A stretch of DNA of 64,000 bases from Marisediminitalea alba (GTDB lineage: Bacteria > Pseudomonadota > Gammaproteobacteria > Enterobacterales > Alteromonadaceae). Positions 53,243-62,668 of this stretch are shown piece by piece (the stretch's first letter is position 1; each line of letters starts with the position of its first letter). The notes beneath the pieces are model-generated. The model searched no databases, was not told where the DNA came from, and saw only the letters and a program-made list of their open reading frames with translations. The position numbers and the translations under genes were made by a program. Location: NCBI RefSeq assembly GCF_002993365.1, contig NZ_PVNP01000013.1, forward strand, positions 62,001 through 126,000. The letters are read 5' to 3'.

Positions 53243-55081
53243 TCATTGATTTTTGTTTAATGCGTTTGTTACATGTTGCGCAAAAGGCTCTGCTTTCATA
53301 AAGCCGGTTACCCGGGCTTTGGTAAGTTCATTGCCTGCTTCGTCGAACAGTAAAATGGTGGGTAAGCCCAACACGTCAAAGGCATCCTGAAAAGCCAGGT
53401 TGGTGGGCGTATTGTCGGTTAAGTCAATCTGCATCCACACCGTGTTACTCAGTGCATCAATCACCGCCGGATCAACGAAGGTGTATTTTTCAAACTCTTT
53501 ACAGGCCACACACCAGTCCGCGTAGAGATCAACCATAACCGACTTACCCTCTGCGTTGGCGGCGGCAAGCTTTTGTTCAAAATCCTCAAGGTTTTTCACT
53601 ACCATAAAGGTTGGATGAGAAGTTGTCTGGGAGGTTACTCCGGCGGATGTTCCGGTGGCTTCATAATGCCCACTGCTTTGGCCAAACAAAGCGTTATAGC
53701 CCAGCATCGCGGATACAAACAGGCCCAGGAAAATCATCAGTGTTCGCACACCTTTGGCAAAGGTGGCAGCGCTTGGCTGATTAACCACCTGATAGTAGCT
53801 GAAAGCCCCCAGACCAAGCGCCGACCAGAGCAGCATGCTGTAGTCTGAATTCCACAGTCGTTCAACAAACACAATTGCGACGGCCAGTAACATAAAGCCA
53901 AAGGTGGTTTTAATAATGTTCATCCAGTTACCGGCTTTGGGCAGTAACTTACCGCCGGTCATGGCAAAGATAATCAGCGGAATTCCCATCCCCAGACTCA
54001 GCGCGTAAAGAGCAAGGAAGCCCAGTGTCATGTCGCCGCTCTGAGCGATAAATATCAGCACACCGGTGAGTGGCGCAGTCGTGCAGGGTGAGGCGATTAA
54101 GCCAGACAAAATCCCCATTACAAATACACCCACAAGACTGCCACGTTGCTGAGCGTTGCTCATGCCACTGACTTTTTCCTGCCACTTACTGGGTAACTGA
54201 ATCTCGTAAGCACCAAACATGGCGGCGGCCAACGCTACAAAAACCACAATAAAGGTGCCGAGGATATACGGACTCTGGAGCGATGCCTGAAACTGCACGC
54301 CGGCAGAGGCAACCACCAGGCCCAGCAATGAGTACATGATGGCCATGCCCTGCACATACACAAACGCGAGCGTGAACGCGCGGGACATTTTAATGTCTTT
54401 GCCCTGGCCAATAACGATGCCCGACACGATGGGATACATGGGGAACACACAGGGCGTAAACGCCAGTCCTATCCCCAGCGCTAAAAACAGCAGCAGAGTA
54501 AGAGGCAGGTTTTCATCGGATTGCAGCAGGTTAGCCAGATCGTATTGCTCGCTGACTGTTTGCTCAGAGCTCTGAGAGGCTTGCTTTTCGCCACCGCTTA
54601 ACTCACCGGTGACGCTGGCACCCTGAATTTCGTTGAGGTAAATCACTTTGGTGGTGGGTGGATAGCATAATCCGGCGCTGGCGCAGCCCTGGTAGCGCAG
54701 TTTAACCACGCCATCCTGCACGGTTTCGGTAATGGGGTAACTGAACGACACCGTGTTATAAAACACGTCGGAAATGCCAAAGAATTCATCTTCAATCTGT
54801 TCAGCCGGGGGGAAGGCCGGTTCGCCCAGTGTGGCATTTTTGGTCGACACCTTAAATTGCTTTTTGTACAGGTAATAGCCGTCTGCGATATCAAAGCGTA
54901 CTACCAGGGAGTCGCCTTTTTGTGAAAAGTCAAAAACAAAGGCTTCTTCTACCGGGAGAAATGACGGTTCGTCACTGAACAGATCGTCCATGTTATTGTT
55001 ACTTAACTGGGCCGAAGCCACCGTTGTGAATAACAGGGCAAAAAATGTCAGGGTGATTACTGCTAGCCGGGACTGATTCAC
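53243..55081 (-). CDS. dsbD: Thiol:disulfide interchange protein DsbD
   Basis: A 612-residue inner-membrane reductant transporter. Signal peptide (1-24), N-terminal alpha domain with cysteines in CASAGLCYPP (about 130-140), eight membrane helices (about 195-445; GLAFTPCVFPMYP and GLIASPCTTAPL carry the electron-relay cysteines), and a C-terminal thioredoxin-like gamma domain with DWCVACKEF. It feeds electrons from cytoplasmic thioredoxin to periplasmic DsbC and others. 5 bases before it lies the cutA stop. Confidence 0.96.
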   Translation of the reverse strand: MNQSRLAVITLTFFALLFTTVASAQLSNNNMDDLFSDEPSFLPVEEAFVFDFSQKGDSLVVRFDIADGYYLYKKQFKVSTKNATLGEPAFPPAEQIEDEFFGISDVFYNTVSFSYPITETVQDGVVKLRYQGCASAGLCYPPTTKVIYLNEIQGASVTGELSGGEKQASQSSEQTVSEQYDLANLLQSDENLPLTLLLFLALGIGLAFTPCVFPMYPIVSGIVIGQGKDIKMSRAFTLAFVYVQGMAIMYSLLGLVVASAGVQFQASLQSPYILGTFIVVFVALAAAMFGAYEIQLPSKWQEKVSGMSNAQQRGSLVGVFVMGILSGLIASPCTTAPLTGVLIFIAQSGDMTLGFLALYALSLGMGIPLIIFAMTGGKLLPKAGNWMNIIKTTFGFMLLAVAIVFVERLWNSDYSMLLWSALGLGAFSYYQVVNQPSAATFAKGVRTLMIFLGLFVSAMLGYNALFGQSSGHYEATGTSAGVTSQTTSHPTFMVVKNLEDFEQKLAAANAEGKSVMVDLYADWCVACKEFEKYTFVDPAVIDALSNTVWMQIDLTDNTPTNLAFQDAFDVLGLPTILLFDEAGNELTKARVTGFMKAEPFAQHVTNALNKNQ

Positions 55082-55085
55082 CGAA

Positions 55086-55418
55086 TTACTTCCTCTTATT
55101 AATGTTTAATTCCTGTTCTACCCAGGAGTTATAAGCCTCGCTCGCTGCACAAGCCGGCACGGCAACCCACTGCGGCACGTCGTAGTTGTGAAGTGCTTTC
55201 ACCAGTTGCTCTGCTTGTGCAATCTTGTGCTGGTGGGTTTTAATGAGGATCTGGTATTCCTGTTCCTGCGTCACCTGATTATCCCAGCGATAAACCGAGG
55301 TCATCCCCGGCATTATCTGCACGCAAGCAGCAAGATTTTGCTCCAGCAACTGATTGGCAATGGTTTCTGCGTTTTGCCGCGAATCCGTAGTGCAATATAC
55401 GATGCAAAGGTCTGTCAT
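55086..55418 (-). CDS. cutA: Divalent-cation tolerance protein CutA
   Basis: About 110 residues from ATG 55418; ATG 55427 is a close alternative and a TTG at 55457 gives the 123-residue version. None has a strong ribosome site. The trimeric CutA1 fold shows CTTDSRQNAETIANQLLEQ, ACVQIMPGMTSVYRWD and LIKTHQHK. Its function (Cu2+ binding or signalling) is not settled. With dsbD and fxsA this reproduces the E. coli region around groE. Confidence 0.9.
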   Translation of the reverse strand: MTDLCIVYCTTDSRQNAETIANQLLEQNLAACVQIMPGMTSVYRWDNQVTQEQEYQILIKTHQHKIAQAEQLVKALHNYDVPQWVAVPACAASEAYNSWVEQELNINKRK

Positions 55419-55556
55419 AGTTTTCATAGGACCGGGTTTATCCCAATTATTATTCAACTTGTCCGACTTGCCGGCACTTTACCGAGCAAATCGGGTCTAT
55501 GACAAGTCAATCATCGTTAGTACGCGATAAACTTACGATACGATGACTTGGGTTTA

Positions 55557-55562
55557 TATAAT
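55557..55562 (+). promoter_or_regulatory. Candidate -10 box of fxsA
   Basis: TATAAT at 55557-55562 is a perfect -10 hexamer 52 bases before the fxsA start. A weak -35 (TTACGA, 55533-55538) has an 18-base spacer. Confidence 0.45.
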
Positions 55563-55613
55563 TGTGCCCCATCTTAATTAACTGAAACTTAAGAATGCAA
55601 CAGGAAACGTACT

Positions 55614-56096
55614 TTGCGCTTTTTATTATTACTTTTCATTGTCATGCCAATCGCTGAAATTTCGCTGTTGCTGCAGGTGGGTGACTTAATCGGTGGCTGG
55701 AATACGGTTGGGCTAATCGTAGTCACCGCTTTTGTGGGAGCTTATCTGGTTCGTCAGGAAGGCATCTCAACATTACAGACCGCACAAGCGAAACTGGCGC
55801 AGAATCAGGTGCCGGGCAAAGAAATGATGGAAGGTATGTTGCTGGTGATTGCCGGCGTACTGTTAGTTACTCCGGGTTTTATTACCGATATCGTCGGTTT
55901 TGCTTTTGCGCTGCCATTTTCCCGCAAATTTATTGCCAGCAGAGCGGCCAGTCATCTTACGGTGCGTACGTTTAATGCTTCGCAGCAGTCAACTTATCAG
56001 TACAGCAGCCGCCCTTCGGCTCACGATGATGGCGATACTATCGAGGGTGAGTATACTGATAAGTCTGAAAACGATCCGGATAAGCGCCTGAAATAA
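55614..56096 (+). CDS. fxsA: FxsA family membrane protein
   Basis: A 160-residue cytoplasmic-membrane protein; in E. coli overexpression eases phage T7 F exclusion. The start is TTG at 55614 after AGGAAA. Helices lie at about 2-20, 25-45 and 75-98. Conserved LIVVTAFVGAYLVRQEG and LLVTPGFITDIVGFAF are the FxsA signature. The tail is polar and acidic. Confidence 0.93.
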   Translation: MRFLLLLFIVMPIAEISLLLQVGDLIGGWNTVGLIVVTAFVGAYLVRQEGISTLQTAQAKLAQNQVPGKEMMEGMLLVIAGVLLVTPGFITDIVGFAFALPFSRKFIASRAASHLTVRTFNASQQSTYQYSSRPSAHDDGDTIEGEYTDKSENDPDKRLK

Positions 56097-56122
56097 CCTC
56101 AGACGCTGTGCTTTCCGGTTAA

Positions 56123-56838
56123 CACTTTTGCTTAGGTGATGCTTCAAGAGTCGCCAGTTTGGCTTCCATGAACATCTTCAGTATTCCCTACATTTTTCGC
56201 GACAACGACCATTTCTGGAAAGTGCTTAACAGCGAGGTCGGGCAAGGGCTGCTGGCTGGTGTTGAGCCATTCAGACTTAAAGGTCTGGCCTATTATGACG
56301 CTGGCAGTCGCAGTTTTTACACCAATAACAAGCCGGTCAGAACACCGGCTGACTTAGCCGGTATGAAAATTCGAGTACTTAACAGCCCTACTGCAGTACG
56401 TACTGTTCGTGAGCTGGGCGGTGCTGCTACGCCGGTAGCCTGGGGCGAGCTCTACACTGCGTTACAACAAGGCGTGGTGGATGGCGCAAAAAACAACCCG
56501 CCCAGTTACTACCTGTCTCGTCATTATGAAATTGCCCGTTACTACTCGCTGGATGAGCACACGTCAGTGCCCGACGTGATGCTGATGTCATTGCGGGTAT
56601 GGAAAACCTCACCGACCAGCAACAGGAATGGGTGGATAAGGCTATGCAGGACTCAGTAATTTTTCAGCGCCAGGCCTGGCAGGAATCTACGCTTGATTCA
56701 CTGGCAAAGGTCAAAGCTGATGGTGTGGAAGTGATCTATCCGGATAAAAAGCCTTTCGTTGAAGCGGTAAAACCCTTTCACGATAGTCTGCGCGGCACTC
56801 CCGTCGGCGATCTCATTTCTCAAATTAAGGCCATGTAG
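56123..56838 (+). pseudogene. TRAP transporter substrate-binding protein DctP, decayed
   Basis: Coding similarity begins at about 56123 (GDASRVASLASMNIFSIPY) with no signal peptide or first 100-130 residues, so the 5' part was deleted. The core is clear: FRLKGLAYYDAGSRSFYT, ADLAGMKIRVLN and QQGVVDGAKNNP, diagnostic of DctP. A one-base loss at about 56601 (TGGAAAAC instead of TGGGAAAAC) then breaks the frame between MSLRVW and ENLTDQQQEWVDKA; the rest runs to 56838. Two independent lesions mean no functional protein. An in-frame TTG at 56159 exists but is unlikely to be used. Confidence 0.88.
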
Positions 56839-56839
56839 T

Positions 56840-57328
56840 ATGCGCAAGGTTATACGACTCATTGATCAACTCGTGGCCGGCACCCTGATGCTGGCAATGG
56901 CGCTCATTTTGCTGACCGTGGTTTGGCAGGTTATCTCCCGTTACATCATGCAGGATCCGGCTTCAGTAACCGAAGAATTATCCCGTTTTCTGCTGATTTG
57001 TATTGGCCTGCTCGGTGCAGCATTTGCCTACCGGCAAAAAGTCCATCTGGGTTTTAATCTGGTTGTAAAGAAACAGTCTGAGCATGTTCGTAAGTACATA
57101 CTCACTCTGGTTGAATTGCTGGTTATCATTTTTTGTGCTGCCACCCTGTTATTTGGCGGCAGCCAGTTGGTATCACTAACGCTGGAACTGGAGCAAATCT
57201 CCGCAGCCCTGGGTATTCGGATGGGGTATGTGTATGTGGTGTTGCCGCTGTCCGGGATCCTGCTCATTTGCTACGGGCTAATTAATATCCATAACCTGTG
57301 GCTGGCCGACGAAGAAGGAGCGCTATAA
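56840..57328 (+). CDS. TRAP transporter small permease DctQ
   Basis: A 162-residue membrane protein with four helices and the family features VVWQVISRYI, VTEELSRFLLICIGLLGAA and a basic loop (VVKKQSEHVRK). Intact. It starts 1 base after the stop of the dctP remnant, and its stop overlaps the dctM start (TAATG). Without working dctP and dctM it can have no transport role here. Confidence 0.88.
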   Translation: MRKVIRLIDQLVAGTLMLAMALILLTVVWQVISRYIMQDPASVTEELSRFLLICIGLLGAAFAYRQKVHLGFNLVVKKQSEHVRKYILTLVELLVIIFCAATLLFGGSQLVSLTLELEQISAALGIRMGYVYVVLPLSGILLICYGLINIHNLWLADEEGAL

Positions 57329-58489
57329 TGGATTACACCGCACTGGTGCTGGCAGTCACTTTCTTTTTACTGCTGGTCCTTAACGTACCCATTTCATTCA
57401 GCATCGGGATTGCCACCATGGCTGCCATGTTGATGAGCATAGATTTTACGCCGGCAGTCACTACCATTGCTCAGCGAATGGCTGGTGGACTGGACAGCTT
57501 TGCCTTGCTGGCCATTCCGTTCTTTATATTATCCGGGATGATTATGGGGCGTGGTGGTATAGCCAAGCGCCTTATAAACTGCGCGCTGGCGCTGATAGGA
57601 TCGCTGCCTGGTGGTCTGGCGTTGGTTAACGTTGTGTCCTGCATGCTGTTTGGGGCTATTTCAGGCTCAGCCGTGGCCACTACGTCTGCCATTGGTAGCT
57701 TTATGCTGCCGGAAATGAAAAAGCAGGGTTACGACGAGAACTTCAGCGCGGCGGTTACCGCTGCTGCCTCGACTACAGGTATGCTGATCCCACCCAGTAA
57801 CATTCTGATTGTTTATGCCATTGCCAGCGGCGGTGTATCTATCGCGGCGCTGTTTATGGCCGGTTATCTACCAGGCGTGATGGTAGGGCTGGCGCTGATG
57901 ATGGTGTGCTTTGTTCATGCCAAGCGCAAAGGTTATGCAACGGCTGATCGCCTGCCAATGATACTGGTGGTGCAGCAGGTTGCCGCTGCAATACCCAGCT
58001 TGTTTTTAATCTTTCTGGTTATTGGCGGAATTGTGGGTGGTATCTTTACCGCCACTGAAGCCGGCGCCATCGCGGTGGTTTATTCACTGATCCTGGCGGT
58101 GGGTGTTTACCGCGAAGTAAAACCCAAACAACTGCCGGATATACTGCTGAAATCGGCCGAAACTACCGCTATTGTCATGCTGCTTATCGGTGCTTCTACG
58201 GCAATGTCTTGTATGCTGTAATACGCCAACATTCCTGCCGGTGGCGGCGGAACTGGGCATGTCACCGCTGCAGTTTGGTATTATGATTGTATTAAACCTG
58301 TCGATTGGTTTGTGCTCACCGCCTGTTGGGGCTGTGCTGTTTATTACCTGTGCCATTGCCAAAACACGCCTGGATAAAATTATCCGGCCGTTGCTGCCAC
58401 TCTATGTTGCGATGTTTGTGGTGCTGATGCTGATAACCTATGTGGCCTGGTTTAGTGAGGCATTACCGGCACCACTGTTCGGGGTATAA
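57328..58489 (+). pseudogene. TRAP transporter large permease DctM, disrupted
   Basis: The first 297 codons read normally (SGMIMGRGGIAKRLI, FGAISGSAVATTSAIGSF, TTGMLIPPSNILIVYAI). At 58219 a TAA stop replaces an expected Gln codon before YANIP. Just after it, at about 58231, roughly 45 codons typical of the family are missing: NIP joins directly to FLPVAAELGMS in another frame, which runs to 58489. Intact DctM has about 430 residues. Premature stop plus deletion with frameshift: not functional. Confidence 0.9.
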
Positions 58490-58550
58490 AACCCCGGCTG
58501 CTGGTTTGGAAATCAACGAATAACCCGAAAGTGCTGAGAGTAGCCTAACA

Positions 58551-58558
58551 AACCGGTT
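58551..58558. promoter_or_regulatory. Possible LacI-type operator upstream of the regulator gene
   Basis: AACCGGTT, with the ACCGGT core shared with the palindrome before uxaA, lies 52 bases before the regulator start. Autoregulation is possible; the site is short. Confidence 0.3.
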
Positions 58559-58609
58559 AACGGTAAACTCAGACTGATGAATAAAAAACAAAAATAAAGA
58601 GTACTCTGC

Positions 58610-59635
58610 ATGGATAAGAAGCCAACCATCAATGATGTGGCACGTATAGCCGGGGTGTCCAAGCGCACCGTCTCCCGGGTTATCAATGGGGCCTCAAATG
58701 TTGGCGCCGCTACCCGGGAAAAAATTCAACAGGTGGTGGATGAGCTGGGCTTTTCGCCGGATAAACAGGCCCGGGGCCTGGCTGCCAGCCGTTCTTATCT
58801 GATTGGTTTGATTTACGATAACCCGGATGCACTCTATATCGACCAGGTACAACGTGGTGTACTCGATGTTTGTTCGAAAAAAGGCTACGAGCTGGTTGTT
58901 CATCCCTGTAATTATCGCAGTGATGATTTTATCAGTAATTGTGTTGGCTTCGTCCGACGCTCAAACATTGACGGCGTGATAGTGCTGCCGCCGGTGTCGG
59001 AATCAAACGAACTGGCCACAGCGCTGGAAAATCATGGCATTAACTATGTCAGGCTGACGTCGGTGGATATCGACGATAAAGCCAATATTGTGGTGTCAGA
59101 CGACCGTGCGGCGTTGAGTGATATGGCGCGCTACCTGGTGTCGTTAGGGCACAAGGACATCGCGATTATTAGTGGTCCAAACCATTACTATTCTACCGTA
59201 GAGCGTCTGGAAGGGATTACTAACACACTTCAGGAACTGGGCTTAAACATTCCTGCAGAACGGATTATTGAAGGCAAAAACAGTTATGAGAGCGGTATTG
59301 AGTGTGCCCGGGCATTACTGATCCAAACGCCGCGGCCGCAGGTGATTGTGGCCAATAACGATGAAATGGCCGCTGGTGTACTCAAAGTGGCGCATGAACT
59401 GGGTATCGATGTCCCCGGCGAGTTATCGGTTGCCGGCTTTGATGATAACTTACTGGCGTCGCGGGTGATCCCATCACTCACTACAGTGCAGCGTCCGGTG
59501 GTTGCCATGGCAGGTATTGCCGCGAAAAAGATTGTCGCGCTGATAGAGAATAAGCCGGCTGAAGGTGTGGAAGAATACACTATTAAGCCACACCTTATTA
59601 TTCGTGAGTCAACACGCAAAGCAACCAAACCATAG
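58610..59635 (+). CDS. LacI family transcriptional regulator of hexuronate genes (predicted)
   Basis: A 341-residue regulator. The N-terminal LacI helix-turn-helix is canonical (TINDVARIAGVSKRTVSRVI), followed by the hinge helix and a periplasmic-binding-protein-like effector domain (about 62-335). Its effector is probably a hexuronate catabolite, since it stands between the TRAP remnants and uxaA-uxaC-uxuB. Enterobacterial uronate regulators ExuR/UxuR are GntR-type, so this is a different lineage solution. Confidence 0.9.
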   Translation: MDKKPTINDVARIAGVSKRTVSRVINGASNVGAATREKIQQVVDELGFSPDKQARGLAASRSYLIGLIYDNPDALYIDQVQRGVLDVCSKKGYELVVHPCNYRSDDFISNCVGFVRRSNIDGVIVLPPVSESNELATALENHGINYVRLTSVDIDDKANIVVSDDRAALSDMARYLVSLGHKDIAIISGPNHYYSTVERLEGITNTLQELGLNIPAERIIEGKNSYESGIECARALLIQTPRPQVIVANNDEMAAGVLKVAHELGIDVPGELSVAGFDDNLLASRVIPSLTTVQRPVVAMAGIAAKKIVALIENKPAEGVEEYTIKPHLIIRESTRKATKP

Positions 59636-59672
59636 CAGATAAAAAATAAAGAAAATCTGCTTTAACGTAATT

Positions 59673-59686
59673 TGCCACCGGTGGCA
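59673..59686. promoter_or_regulatory. LacI-type operator upstream of uxaA
   Basis: TGCCACCGGTGGCA is a perfect 14-bp palindrome with the central CG typical of LacI-family operators, 57 bases before the uxaA start and 38 bases after the regulator stop. The likely binder is the product of the gene at 58610. Confidence 0.65.
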
Positions 59687-59743
59687 TTAATGTTAAAAGT
59701 GTGGTAATTTAATCAACAACTGGAATAAACGTTTAGAGATTTT

Positions 59744-61231
59744 ATGGCCGATCAAACCAAGCTTATACAAGTGCATCCAAACGATAACGTAGCTGTGTCG
59801 ACCATGGCGCTGTCTGCCGGCACGATCGTAGATGCATTGTCGGTGACCCTTGCCAGCGATACACCCGCGGGCCATAAAGTTGCCCTGAGTGACATTGCCG
59901 CCGGCGAAAAAGTGGTGAAATATGGTTTTGCCATCGGCATTGCGCAGGCTGATATCAAACGTGGTGATCATGTTCACAGCCATAATTTAAAAACGGCATT
60001 AAGTGGTCAGGAAAACTATCAGTATGAGCCGGTTGCTGTGCGCCAACCGGTTACCAAGCCATCTCAGGCCAGCTTTATGGGCTATCGCCGGGCAAATGGT
60101 AAGGTTGGGATCCGCAACGAAGTCTGGATCATCAATACCGTAGGCTGTGTAAACCGTACTGCTGAGCGCATCGCCGCAGAGTGCGATCGCCGTTTCTTTG
60201 GTGAATGCGATGGTTTTCGTTCATTCACCCATCCGTTTGGCTGCTCACAGCTGGGCGATGATCTGCACGATACCCAAACCATACTTGCTTCATTGGCGTC
60301 GCACCCCAATGCGGGCGCGGTGCTAATTGTTGGGCTCGGTTGTGAAAACAACCAGTTATCCAATCTGCTTGAGAAAGTAGACCGCCCTGCCGGACAGATC
60401 CGGTATTTTAACTCCCAGCAGGTTGGCGACGAAATTGAGGAAGGTATCCGCCTTATTCATGAAATGCTGGCTGATGTTGGCAAGTGTACCCGGGAACCTA
60501 TTGATGGCAGCGAGTTGGTACTGGGTGTGAAGTGTGGCGGGAGTGATGCGTTTAGTGGCATTACCGCCAACCCGCTGGTGGGTCGCATGACTGATTTAAT
60601 GGTTAAACAGAACGGCAGTGTGCTGCAAACTGAAACCCCGGAAATGTTCGGTGCCGAACAGTTATTGATGAACCGTGCGACCAGCCAGGCTGTATTCTCC
60701 GAAATAGTTGAACTGGTTAACGACTTTAAACAGTATTTTATTGATAACAACCAACCTATTTATGAAAACCCGTCTCCGGGTAATAAAGCCGGCGGACTCA
60801 CCACACTGGAAGAAAAGTCCCTGGGCGCCGTGCAAAAAGGCGGACAGGCACCGGTAAACGGTGTATTGCAGTATGGCGAGCCTTTGTCAAAGAAAGGCCT
60901 CAATTTGCTTCAGGCACCAGGCAACGATGCGGTAAGTTCCACTGCGCTCGCCGCCAGCGGCGCGCACATCATTTTATTCACCACCGGACGGGGTACCCCG
61001 CTCGGCTTTCCTGTACCCACAGTGAAAATCTCATCTAACAGTGAAATTGCTCATAAGAAGCCACACTGGATAGATTTTAATGCAGGCCAGATATTGCAGG
61101 GCACCAGTATTGATGACTGTGCTGCTCTGCTGTACCAGCAATGCCTGAATATTGCGTCGGGCGAGAAAACCTGCAACGAGAAAAATGGCAGTCACGAGAT
61201 AGCGATCTGGAAACGTGGCGTAACCCTGTAA
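59744..61231 (+). CDS. uxaA: Altronate dehydratase
   Basis: A 495-residue Fe2+-dependent dehydratase converting D-altronate to 2-keto-3-deoxygluconate. An N-terminal SAF domain (about 8-95) is followed by the large catalytic part: SFMGYRRANGKVGIRNEVWI, THPFGCSQLGDDL and VLGVKCGGSDAFSGITANP are hallmark segments. Normal length. First gene of uxaA-uxaC-uxuB behind a palindromic operator. Confidence 0.95.
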   Translation: MADQTKLIQVHPNDNVAVSTMALSAGTIVDALSVTLASDTPAGHKVALSDIAAGEKVVKYGFAIGIAQADIKRGDHVHSHNLKTALSGQENYQYEPVAVRQPVTKPSQASFMGYRRANGKVGIRNEVWIINTVGCVNRTAERIAAECDRRFFGECDGFRSFTHPFGCSQLGDDLHDTQTILASLASHPNAGAVLIVGLGCENNQLSNLLEKVDRPAGQIRYFNSQQVGDEIEEGIRLIHEMLADVGKCTREPIDGSELVLGVKCGGSDAFSGITANPLVGRMTDLMVKQNGSVLQTETPEMFGAEQLLMNRATSQAVFSEIVELVNDFKQYFIDNNQPIYENPSPGNKAGGLTTLEEKSLGAVQKGGQAPVNGVLQYGEPLSKKGLNLLQAPGNDAVSSTALAASGAHIILFTTGRGTPLGFPVPTVKISSNSEIAHKKPHWIDFNAGQILQGTSIDDCAALLYQQCLNIASGEKTCNEKNGSHEIAIWKRGVTL

Positions 61232-61244
61232 CAAAGAGACTGAT

Positions 61245-62666
61245 ATGAAACCAATACTATTACACGAAGACAGATTGTTTCCGGCCGACGAAGCAACCCG
61301 ATCTGTTGCTCGCGCGCTGTATCAAACAGTCAAAGACCTGCCTATTATCAGCCCCCACGGTCACACCGATCCGCGCTGGTTTGCCTATGACGAAAATTTT
61401 GGTAATGCCACCGAGCTGTTTATTTTACCCGATCACTATGTGTTCAGAATGCTCTATAGTCAGGGCGTTTCGCTGGAGAATCTCGGTATTCGTCGCTGGG
61501 ATGGTGGTCCAACCGAAAGCGACCCGCAGAAAATCTGGCAGATTTTTGCTGACCATTATTACCTGTTTGCCGGTACGCCATCCAGAATGTGGCTCGATAC
61601 GGTATTTAAGAATGTGTTTGGTTTAACCGACATGCTGTGCAGCGAAAACGCCATGGAGTACTACCATTTCATCACAGCAGAGCTGGCGAAAGACGCATAC
61701 AAACCCCGCGCTTTAATGGACCGCTTCAATATTGAACTGATTGCCACCACTGAAGGGGCTCTGGATAATCTTGAGCACCACCGGGTATTAAAAGGCACCG
61801 GCTGGGATAAACGTGTTATTACTTCCTTCCGTCCGGATGATGTGGTGGATGCCTCCCGTGAAGACTTCGCACAGAATATTGAGCTACTCGGTGAAATTAC
61901 CGGTGAAAATACCAGTGACTGGGAAGGTTACCTGGCCGCTATTCGTCAGCGCCGCGCGGTATTCCGCGAGCACGGTGCCACAGCCACCGATCACGGCCAC
62001 CCAACTGCCCGTACCGCAGATCTGTCGAAGGCTGATTGTCAGGCTTTATTCAGCAAATGCCTGAGCGGCAAAGCCAGCGAAGCTGATCAGGAGTTATTCC
62101 GCGCTCAAATGCTTACCGAATTAGCGGGTATGAGTATTGAAGATGGAATGGTTATGCAAATCCATCCGGGCGCATTCCGTAATCACAATAACGATGTGTT
62201 TACCAAATTCGGCCGCGACAAAGGCGCAGACATTCCGCTGCAAACCGAATACGTCAACGCCTTAAAACCGCTATTGGATAAATACGGCAACGATCCGCGC
62301 CTGAACATCATTTTGTTTACGCTTGATGAAACCGTCTATTCCCGTGAGCTGGCGCCGCTGGCTGGTCATTATCCGTGCCTTAAGCTGGGCCCTGCCTGGT
62401 GGTTCCACGATAGCCCGGAAGGCATGCTGCGTTATCGCCATCAGGTAACCGAAACCGCCGGTTTATTTAATACCGTTGGCTTTAACGATGACACCCGCGC
62501 CTTCCTGTCGATTCCGGCTCGCCACGACGTAGCCCGCCGTATTGATTGCCGGTTCCTTGCCAATATGGTGGTGGAACACCGAATTAGCGAAGAAGAAGCT
62601 GGCAGCCTGATTAAACAGCTGTCTTACGATCTGGCGAAAAAAGCTTACAAACTGGGGCAGGCATAA
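61245..62666 (+). CDS. uxaC: Uronate (glucuronate/galacturonate) isomerase
   Basis: A 473-residue amidohydrolase-fold isomerase interconverting glucuronate/fructuronate and galacturonate/tagaturonate. Metal/His motif PIISPHGHTDPRW, then DHYVFRMLYSQG, TTEGALDNLEHH and WWFHDSPEGMLRYRH. Starts 13 bases after uxaA with AAAGAGAC upstream. Normal length. Confidence 0.95.
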   Translation: MKPILLHEDRLFPADEATRSVARALYQTVKDLPIISPHGHTDPRWFAYDENFGNATELFILPDHYVFRMLYSQGVSLENLGIRRWDGGPTESDPQKIWQIFADHYYLFAGTPSRMWLDTVFKNVFGLTDMLCSENAMEYYHFITAELAKDAYKPRALMDRFNIELIATTEGALDNLEHHRVLKGTGWDKRVITSFRPDDVVDASREDFAQNIELLGEITGENTSDWEGYLAAIRQRRAVFREHGATATDHGHPTARTADLSKADCQALFSKCLSGKASEADQELFRAQMLTELAGMSIEDGMVMQIHPGAFRNHNNDVFTKFGRDKGADIPLQTEYVNALKPLLDKYGNDPRLNIILFTLDETVYSRELAPLAGHYPCLKLGPAWWFHDSPEGMLRYRHQVTETAGLFNTVGFNDDTRAFLSIPARHDVARRIDCRFLANMVVEHRISEEEAGSLIKQLSYDLAKKAYKLGQA

Positions 62667-62668
62667 TC

